DNA of 64,000 bases from Streptomyces geranii (GTDB lineage Bacteria; Actinomycetota; Actinomycetes; Streptomycetales; Streptomycetaceae). Below are positions 58,848 to 64,000 of the stretch, piece after piece. Position 1 is the first letter of the stretch. Every line of letters begins with the position of its first letter. The notes below the pieces were generated by a model. The model had not been told where the DNA came from. It did no database searches and saw only the letters and a program-made list of their open reading frames with translations. Position numbers and translations under genes: made by a program. The stretch covers positions 1-64,000 of the forward strand of contig NZ_PJME01000046.1 in the NCBI RefSeq assembly GCF_002954775.1. Direction: 5' to 3'.

Positions 58848-59696
58848 ATGACCAGCGAACACCAGACCGCCAAGGAGATCGTCGTCGTCATCGGCCCCGG
58901 CAGCATCGGTCTGGCCATCGCCCGCCGGGTCGGCACCGGCCGCACCCTGCTGTTGGCCGCCCACGACGAGAAGGCCTCGCAGGTCGCCGCCGAGCAACTG
59001 CGCGGCGAGGGCTACAAAGTGGCCGTCCAGACCACCGACATCTCCGACCTGGACCAGGTCAAGGCGCTGGCAGCCAAGGCCGCCGGGATGGGCGCGGTCA
59101 CCCAGGTGATCCAGGCCGCCGGCGTCTCGCCCACCCAGGCGACCATCGAACGGCTGCTGCAGGTGGATCTGCTGGGTACGGCGTACGTCCTCGACTCCTT
59201 CGCCGAGGTGATCGCGCCCGGCGGGGCCGGTGTCGTGGTCGCCAGCATGGCCGGACACCGGGAGAGCCCCTACGCGCACGAGATCGAGCACGCGCTCGCG
59301 ACGACCGAGACCTCGCAGTTGCTCACACTGCCCTTCCTGCAGCCCGACCAGCTCGGCTCCTCCGTCCACGCCTACGCCATGTCCAAGCGGGCCAACTCCC
59401 TGCGCGTACAGACTGCCGCCGCCGCGTGGGGCAAGCGCGGCGGCCGAGTCAACGCCGTCAGCCCCGGCGTGATCATCACCCCACTGGCCCTTGACGAGCT
59501 GTCCGGTCCGCGCCGCGAGTGGTTCGAGAAGGTGCGCGAGGCGTCGGCCGCCAAGCGCTTCGGCACCTCCGAGGAGGTGGCTGCTGCCGCCGCCTTCCTG
59601 CTCGGCCGCGAGGCCGGCTTCATCACCGGAGCCGACCTCCTGATGGACGGCGGCGTGACAGCGGCCCTGCGCGCCGGTGAGCTGACCACACCGTAG
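58848..59696 (+). CDS. SDR-family oxidoreductase with atypical nucleotide motif
   Basis: 282 residues, ATG with AAGGAGC upstream. The usual TGxxxGxG appears as VVIGPGSIGLAIARRVG, with Pro and Ser in the glycine loop. DISDLDQVKALAA, VVVASMAGH (Ser), HAYAMSKRANSLRVQTAAAA (Tyr/Lys) and ITGADLLMDGGVTAAL complete the classical pattern. A region of about 30 residues between Ser and Tyr (YAHEIEHALATTETSQLLTL) is an insertion seen in one SDR subgroup of actinobacteria. Substrate unknown. No regulator gene is directly adjacent. Confidence 0.88.
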   Translation: MTSEHQTAKEIVVVIGPGSIGLAIARRVGTGRTLLLAAHDEKASQVAAEQLRGEGYKVAVQTTDISDLDQVKALAAKAAGMGAVTQVIQAAGVSPTQATIERLLQVDLLGTAYVLDSFAEVIAPGGAGVVVASMAGHRESPYAHEIEHALATTETSQLLTLPFLQPDQLGSSVHAYAMSKRANSLRVQTAAAAWGKRGGRVNAVSPGVIITPLALDELSGPRREWFEKVREASAAKRFGTSEEVAAAAAFLLGREAGFITGADLLMDGGVTAALRAGELTTP

Positions 59697-59863
59697 CGAA
59701 CAGAGCGCAGCTCACACCGGTTGGAGTTGGAGTCGTAGCCCTTGTCCCCGAGCAGCGAGTCGGGGCGGCGGCGTGGGCGTCCGGGACGGCCTGCGACGGG
59801 TGGGATGCCGTCGACGGGGGCAAGGGTCTGGGTGACGTCGTTGACGTCGGCCGCGGTGGTCAC
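59697..59863 (-). pseudogene. IS5-family transposase remnant
   Basis: The minus-strand frame reads VNDVTQTLAPVDGIPPVAGR, then PGRPRRRPDSLLGDKGYDSN. This is the central part of an IS5 transposase, including the Asp of GDKGYDS. Both ends are lost and it abuts the SDR stop. It differs in sequence from the IS5 remnant at 47.5 kb. Confidence 0.8.
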
Positions 59864-59979
59864 GGCCTTGGACGGAGTGCCGCGTCATAGTCCGCCTGAG
59901 CCTGATCGGCGGTCGACTGCACGTGTCCGTGTCGAACGACGGCCGTGGCGGCAGCCAACTGCCGGATGCCGCGCGCGGT

Positions 59980-60137
59980 GTTGGCCATGTACTGGGTGAT
60001 CTGGGTGAGCGTGAAGACGTACACCAGGTCGAAGAGTCGAAGAACTGCTCGAAGGTGGTCACCCGGCTGTTCGCCGGCGCCTTGCGGACCTCGGCCGGAG
60101 AGCCGCTGTGCGGCGGTCCGTGCTGCTCGCTTTCCAA
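59980..60137 (-). pseudogene. LtrA-family membrane protein, N-terminal remnant with 8-bp duplication
   Basis: On the minus strand the start reads RKAPANSRVTTFEQFF, and after a frameshift DLVYVFTLTQITQYMAN. Joined, FEQFFDLVYVFTLTQIT is the conserved first segment of low-temperature-requirement A (LtrA) proteins. The frameshift is explained by an exact tandem duplication GTCGAAGA-GTCGAAGA at 60028-60043. The remaining 350 or so residues of the protein are absent; sequence beyond it is unrelated. Confidence 0.75.
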
Positions 60138-60212
60138 CTACGTGTCTCGGAGCGTGGGTCGAGCGGCGTGGTCGCAGCGCCCTCATCGGTGTCGCCGGTC
60201 TCCTCGCGGTGG

Positions 60213-61166
60213 TCAGGCCAGCGGGGAGGCGGCATCGTCCTCCGCAGCCGCCAACCGGTCGCCGCCGTGTGCCACTGCCTTCTGCGCGGACTCCTGCCCG
60301 AGCAGGTCGAGCAGGACCACCGCGTCGTGGTCCGCGGTGCCCGGCTCGGCGAAATACGTCACCATACGGTGTCCCGAAGTGCCTTCCAGCTCCATGGACT
60401 GGTAGCCCAGGGTGAGGTCGCCGACGTCCGGGTGGTGGAAGGTCTTGCGGCCGTACGAGTGGCCCTTGACGTCGTAACGCTCCCACAGGCGGGCGAACTC
60501 CGGGCTCTTGAGCAGGAGTTCACCGGCGAGCCGGGTGAGGTCGGGAGCGTCGGGGTCGGTACCGGCCAGCGCGCGCAGCCGGGCCACGCAGCCGCGGAGG
60601 TGGCTGCTCCAGTCGGAGAACAGGTCACGCGAGGCGGGGTGGAGGAACAGGTAGCGGGCGATGTTCCGCTCCCCCGGCGGCCAGTCCTCGATACCGGGCA
60701 GGAGCCGCATTCCGCCGGGGTTGGCGGCGAGCAGATCGTTCGTACGGCTGACGACATGAGCGGGTTGGGGACGAAGACTCTCCAGGAGCAGCTTCACACC
60801 GGGCCGAACGCTGCGGCTGGGCACGGCCGGAGGTCCGCTCTCCGGGGAAACCTCAGGTGCACTCCGCGCCGCGCGGACGGCCAGGCTGCGCAGGTGCTCG
60901 TGTTCGTCGTCCTCCAGCAGAAGGGCGCGAGCGAGGGAATCGACCACGGACGCGCTGGGCCGGGTCTCCTTGCCGCGTTCCAGGCGGACGTAGTAATCGA
61001 CACTGATCCCGGCCAGGGTGGCCAGTTCCTCACGGCGCAGACCGGGCGTACGGCGCAGGCCGGTGCCGGCCGACAGGCCGACCTCCTCCGGGGTCACCCG
61101 AGCCCGGCGCGCGCGCAGGAAGCACCCCAGCTCGGTGCCCCCGGCGTTCTGCTGCTCGCTGCTCAT
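60213..61166 (-). CDS. XRE-family regulator with MmyB-type ligand-binding domain
   Basis: 317 residues from ATG 61166 (GGAAG upstream). HTH: ELGCFLRARRARVTPEEVGL, RRTPGLRREELATLAGISVD, YYVRLERGKETRPS. MmyB domain: QPAHVVSRTNDLLAANPGGM, RGCVARLRALAGTDPDAPDL, LLLKSPEFARLWERYDVKGH, KTFHHPDVGDLTLGYQSMEL and FAEPGTADHDAVVLLDL. It is divergent from the cupin-aldo/keto reductase-alcohol dehydrogenase run, with copy C of the 42-bp element between, mirroring the arrangement at 52.9 kb. Confidence 0.92.
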   Translation of the reverse strand: MSSEQQNAGGTELGCFLRARRARVTPEEVGLSAGTGLRRTPGLRREELATLAGISVDYYVRLERGKETRPSASVVDSLARALLLEDDEHEHLRSLAVRAARSAPEVSPESGPPAVPSRSVRPGVKLLLESLRPQPAHVVSRTNDLLAANPGGMRLLPGIEDWPPGERNIARYLFLHPASRDLFSDWSSHLRGCVARLRALAGTDPDAPDLTRLAGELLLKSPEFARLWERYDVKGHSYGRKTFHHPDVGDLTLGYQSMELEGTSGHRMVTYFAEPGTADHDAVVLLDLLGQESAQKAVAHGGDRLAAAEDDAASPLA

Positions 61167-61218
61167 GTCTTCCAGTCTGCGGGCCGCACCATATCTGCGG
61201 CACACAAGTGAGGGGCCC

Positions 61219-61260
61219 TGTCACACCCCTGAATGCCATTCCCCGGCACAGCCCGCCCTG
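61219..61260 (+). promoter_or_regulatory. 42-bp element, copy C (upstream of cupin operon)
   Basis: Begins TGTCACACCCCTGAATGCC and contains TTCCCCGGCACAGCCCGCCC. It starts 52 bp from the divergent MmyB-type start and ends 180 bp before the cupin start. Confidence 0.7.
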
Positions 61261-61440
61261 CCGCGCGGCGGGTGATGAGAGAAGAGTCGACGCCGTCAGA
61301 GCTTTCCGCATCGAAGGCCATCCCCACCTGGCGTTCCGCACCGAGTGGCCCAACACCGTGAGCGCGATCACGCGGCTGACGGACATGGTCGAGACCACCG
61401 GCAACGAATGCGGCCAGGGCAGAAAGCAAGGAGCGGAAAG

Positions 61441-61854
61441 TTGGAAATCCTGAAGAAGCAGCCCACCGTCAAGGCCCCCGCCGACTGGTTCACCGGCGAC
61501 GTCTGGTTCGACGTGATCCACGCGGGCGTGGAGCCCTCGCGGATACGCGCCAACATGGTGCGCTTCTCGCCCTGCGCGCGTACCGACTGGCACTCGCACG
61601 TCCTGGGCCAGACCCTGCACATCGTCTCCGGTGTCGCCCTGATCGGCACGCGCGACGGCACGGTCATCGAAGCCCACCCCGGCGACACGATCCACACGCC
61701 CCCGGGCGAGGAGCACTGGCACGGTGCGACCTCCAACCATTTCATGACCCACCTCGCGATGTGGGAGGGCACGGGCGACGGCGGCCCGGAAACGATCTGG
61801 CTGGAGAAGGTCGACGACAGCGAGTACAACGCACCGAGCAGCAGCACCCGTTGA
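61441..61854 (+). CDS. cupin-domain protein (mandelonitrile-lyase-like / CMD-associated type)
   Basis: 137 residues from a TTG at 61441 with AAGGAG nine bases upstream; no ATG or GTG fits the family start. The metal-binding cupin motifs are TDWHSHVLGQTLHIVSG (His-His...) and PPGEEHWHGATSNHFMTHLA. The frame KAPADWFTGDVWFD at the N-terminus matches the small cupins that include the bacterial manganese-dependent hydroxynitrile lyases and the cupins found with carboxymuconolactone-decarboxylase-like proteins. The physiological reaction is unknown. It heads a tight run with an aldo/keto reductase (24 bp later) and an alcohol dehydrogenase. Confidence 0.85.
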   Translation: MEILKKQPTVKAPADWFTGDVWFDVIHAGVEPSRIRANMVRFSPCARTDWHSHVLGQTLHIVSGVALIGTRDGTVIEAHPGDTIHTPPGEEHWHGATSNHFMTHLAMWEGTGDGGPETIWLEKVDDSEYNAPSSSTR

Positions 61855-61878
61855 ACGGCACACCTGAAGGAACGCCCC

Positions 61879-62844
61879 ATGCGCAGCACCACTCTCGGCC
61901 CCGACGGCCCCGAGGTCGGAGTCATCGGCCTGGGCTGCATGGGCATGAGCTTCAGCTACGACCAGGCCACCCCGCGCGACGAGACCACTCTGATCTCGGT
62001 TGTCCACCAGGCCCTGGACCTGGGAATGACCTTGCTCGACACCGCCGACGTGTACGGCCCGTTCACCAACGAGGAACTCCTCGGCCGAGCCCTGCAAGGC
62101 CGTCGTGACCAGGCAGTGCTGGCCACCAAGGTCGGCGCTCTCACCCGCGACGCCCGGGGAAACCCCGTGATGGGCCTCGACAACCTTCCGGAACACATCC
62201 GTCGCTCGATCGACGAAAGCCTCGCGCGGCTGGGCACCGAGTACGTCGACCTCTACTACCTGCACCGCACCGACCCTCAGGTACCGATCGAGGAGAGCGT
62301 GGGCGCCCTGGCGGAGGCCGTCGCCGCCGGCAAGGCCCGCGCCATCGGCCTGTCCGAGGTGAGTGTCGAGCAGATCAAGCGGGCCCAGTCCGTGCACCCG
62401 ATCATGGCGGTGCAGTCGGAACTGTCGCTGTGGACACGGGACTGGATGACGGAGGTACTGCCCTACTGCCAGGAGCAGGACATCGCGTTCGTGCCCTACT
62501 CGCCCCTCGGCAAAGGGTTCCTCACCGGCCGGTTCTCGTCCCACGACGATCTGCCCGAGGACGACTTCCGGCGCGGCCTGGCCCGCTTCCAGCAGGAGGC
62601 GCTGAGCACCAACCTGGCCATCGCCGAGCGGGTGCGGGAGATCGCCGAACGCATGGGGGCGACTCCGGCCCAGGTGGCACTGGCATGGGTGCTGGCACAA
62701 GGTGAGTACGTCGTCCCTATCCCCGGGACCAAGACGCCGAGGTACCTGGCGGACAACGCCGGGGCGGCGGACATCGAACTGAGCGCCGCGGACCTCGCCG
62801 AACTCGACGCGCTGCCCGTGCCTACGGGGGGCCGTTATTTCTGA
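61879..62844 (+). CDS. aldo/keto reductase (AKR13-like)
   Basis: 321 residues, ATG with GAAGGAA upstream. The sequence VGVIGLGCMGMSFSYD is the typical opening. The tetrad is Asp and Tyr in LLDTADVYGPFTNEELLG, Lys in VLATKVGALT, His in DLYYLHRTDPQVP. The NADPH motif is YVVPIPGTKTPRYLADNAGA. It resembles stress-related AKRs that reduce aldehydes such as methylglyoxal. It lies between the cupin and alcohol dehydrogenase genes and is probably cotranscribed with them. Confidence 0.92.
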   Translation: MRSTTLGPDGPEVGVIGLGCMGMSFSYDQATPRDETTLISVVHQALDLGMTLLDTADVYGPFTNEELLGRALQGRRDQAVLATKVGALTRDARGNPVMGLDNLPEHIRRSIDESLARLGTEYVDLYYLHRTDPQVPIEESVGALAEAVAAGKARAIGLSEVSVEQIKRAQSVHPIMAVQSELSLWTRDWMTEVLPYCQEQDIAFVPYSPLGKGFLTGRFSSHDDLPEDDFRRGLARFQQEALSTNLAIAERVREIAERMGATPAQVALAWVLAQGEYVVPIPGTKTPRYLADNAGAADIELSAADLAELDALPVPTGGRYF

Positions 62845-62874
62845 TCGGCACCATCACACGTCAGGAGAAGTCTT

Positions 62875-63909
62875 GTGCGAGCAACGCTGATGTACGGCGC
62901 CGGGGACGTCCGCGTGGAGGATGTCCCCGATCCGAGGATCCAGCACCCCACGGACGCCGTCGTACGTGTCGTGCGCTCGTGTGTGTGCGGCAGTGATCTG
63001 TGGCCGTACGCGTCGATGCCCGTCTCCGTGGAGGGGCGGCGGATGGGGCACGAGTTCCTCGGTGTGGTCGAGGAGGTCGGCGCGGAGGTGGCCGGGCTGC
63101 GCGCCGGTGATCTGGTGGTCGCGCCCTTCGTGTGGTCGGACAACACCTGCGATTTCTGTACGGAGGGGCTGCACACGTCCTGCCGTCACGGTGGGCAGTG
63201 GGGGCCGAACGGTGTCGACGGCGGTCAGGGTGAGGCCGTCCGGGTTCCGCAGGCGCAGGGCACGCTGGTGAGGCTGCCGGTGGCCGAGGACTCGGCGCTG
63301 CTGCCGTCCCTGCTGACCCTGTCCGACGTGTACTGCACCGGTCACCACGGCGCGGTGACGTCCAGGGTCGCGCCCGGCAGGTCGGTGACGGTGATCGGTG
63401 ACGGTGCGGTGGGGCTGTGTGCGGTGCTGGCGGCGAATCGGCTGGGCGCCGAGCGGATCGTGCTCATGGGGCGGCATCCGGTCCGTACGGGTCTGGGCCG
63501 GGAGTTCGGTGCCACCGATGTCGTGTCCGAGCGCGGGGAGGAGGGTGTCGAGCGGGTGCGGGAGCTGACCGGTGGTGACGGGACGCACGCGGTGATCGAG
63601 GCCGTCGGCGCCACGCAGGCGATGGACACGGCGCTGGGCGTCGTGCGGCACGGCGGGGTGATCAGCCGGCTCGGTGTCGCGCAGTACACGGGGATCCCGC
63701 TCGGGTTCGCGTCGATGATGGGCAACATCACGGTCACCGGCGGCGCCGCCCCGGCCCGCGCCTACATCGAGGAGCTGCTGCCCGGCATCCTCGACGGCAC
63801 CGTCGAGCCGGGCCGGGTCTTCGACCGCACCGTCGGCCTCGACGACGTACCGGACGGCTACCGGGCGATGGCCGACCGCACCGCCCTGAAGGTCCTGATC
63901 CGGCCCTGA
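62875..63909 (+). CDS. zinc-dependent alcohol dehydrogenase (MDR family)
   Basis: 344 residues from GTG 62875, with AGGAGA upstream. Catalytic zinc ligands are visible in VVRSCVCGSDLWPY (Cys) and RRMGHEFLGVVEEVG (His/Glu). The structural-zinc lobe reads CDFCTEGLHTSC, with three of the usual four Cys in view. The NAD(P) motif is VTVIGDGAVGLCAVLAA. It most resembles formaldehyde/threonine-dehydrogenase-like members. It lies 30 bp after the aldo/keto reductase. A hydride-transfer partner role with the cupin and AKR is inferred only from position. Confidence 0.9.
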   Translation: MRATLMYGAGDVRVEDVPDPRIQHPTDAVVRVVRSCVCGSDLWPYASMPVSVEGRRMGHEFLGVVEEVGAEVAGLRAGDLVVAPFVWSDNTCDFCTEGLHTSCRHGGQWGPNGVDGGQGEAVRVPQAQGTLVRLPVAEDSALLPSLLTLSDVYCTGHHGAVTSRVAPGRSVTVIGDGAVGLCAVLAANRLGAERIVLMGRHPVRTGLGREFGATDVVSERGEEGVERVRELTGGDGTHAVIEAVGATQAMDTALGVVRHGGVISRLGVAQYTGIPLGFASMMGNITVTGGAAPARAYIEELLPGILDGTVEPGRVFDRTVGLDDVPDGYRAMADRTALKVLIRP

Positions 63910-63931
63910 GGGCAGGCCCTGAGGCCGGTCG

Positions 63932-64000
63932 TCAGTCCCGTTTCTCCTCGGCGGGCCGTGGGCGCGATCCGGTCGCGGCCAGGTCCAGCAGGACCATCCT
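63932..64000 (-). CDS. MmyB-type regulator, C-terminal end (gene runs off the window)
   Basis: The last 22 codons on the minus strand read RMVLLDLAATGSRPRPAEEK and RD, then stop. The xMVLLDL motif with a polar tail matches the ends of the three complete MmyB-type proteins (AMLLLDL, VMVLLDM, AVVLLDL). Most of the gene is outside the window. It would face the alcohol dehydrogenase convergently. Confidence 0.6.
   Translation of the reverse strand, partial: RMVLLDLAATGSRPRPAEEKRD

Noticed and set aside
1..64000. Search for CRISPR arrays, tRNA/rRNA genes, prophage genes, toxin-antitoxin or defence systems and integrase-type att sites
   Set aside because: No regularly spaced repeats, tRNA-like cloverleafs, phage structural motifs or integrase genes were seen by reading; only transposase remnants are present.

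Overview
The window is high-GC DNA with Streptomyces-style coding: strong third-position GC, many GTG and some TTG starts, 4-bp stop/start overlaps, Tat (twin-arginine) signal peptides, sugar ABC transporters lacking their own ATPase, and numerous LacI, GntR, XRE/MmyB and ECF regulators. It is most likely a chromosomal accessory region of a Streptomyces or close relative. No rRNA, tRNA, CRISPR array, phage or complete mobile element was seen. Insertion-sequence debris (IS110, IS21, IS5 twice, IS3) and several decayed genes show repeated past rearrangement.

Layout. 1-2.45 kb: end of a DJ-1/PfpI-like gene, an MmyB-type regulator and a quinone-oxidoreductase-like enzyme. 2.8-4.7 kb: IS110 and IS21 remnants abutting a 5'-truncated amidohydrolase. 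4.9-10.1 kb (minus strand): a compact operon SDR dehydrogenase, GntR regulator, galactonate dehydratase, KDP-sugar aldolase, PfkB KDG-type kinase, SMP-30 lactonase. This is a complete non-phosphorylative (De Ley-Doudoroff-type) galactose route to pyruvate and glyceraldehyde-3-phosphate. 10.2-13.5 kb: a divergent sugar ABC importer (binding protein plus two permeases). 13.6-17 kb: an exported GH2 hydrolase and a divergent cellulase-like protein. The two divergent promoter regions at 10.17 and 15.68 kb carry the same AT-rich operator at the same distance from a TTGAC -35, so 4.9-17 kb looks like one galactoside regulon. 17.1-18.7 kb: a secreted intradiol dioxygenase and a decayed amidohydrolase/TetR pair.

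18.8-31 kb: a rhamnoside locus with two tandem Tat-exported GH78 alpha-L-rhamnosidases, a sugar ABC importer, a divergent LacI repressor and LacI-type operators, followed by an orphan Tat binding protein. 31-33.6 kb: MarR regulator, then a DsbA-like, metallo-beta-lactamase-fold and NTF2-like gene set. 34.2-46.4 kb: an oligopeptide-type (Dpp/Opp) ABC importer with a permease-ATPase fusion, two paralogous LacI regulators, two alpha/beta hydrolases and a third, cytoplasmic GH78. The Opp-type importer beside LacI and rhamnosidase genes suggests oligosaccharide rather than peptide uptake (inference). An AraC regulator follows.

48-64 kb: a patchwork of small redox modules and their regulators: FAD oxidoreductase with an ECF41-type sigma factor, exported flavodoxin lipoprotein, NAD(P)-binding proteins, aldo/keto reductases, F420-reductase-like protein, SDR, cupin and zinc alcohol dehydrogenase, interleaved with MmyB-type regulators (three complete here, one cut by the window edge, two decayed copies in the window) and an HxlR regulator. 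A 42-bp element recurs three times, ungapped, upstream of enzymes in this part.

Best candidates for something under-described: the three-copy 42-bp element tied to MmyB/redox modules, the paired operator/-35 architecture linking galactose catabolism to GH2 secretion, and the combined three-rhamnosidase plus galactoside gene set. No wholly novel defence or mobile system was recognised.
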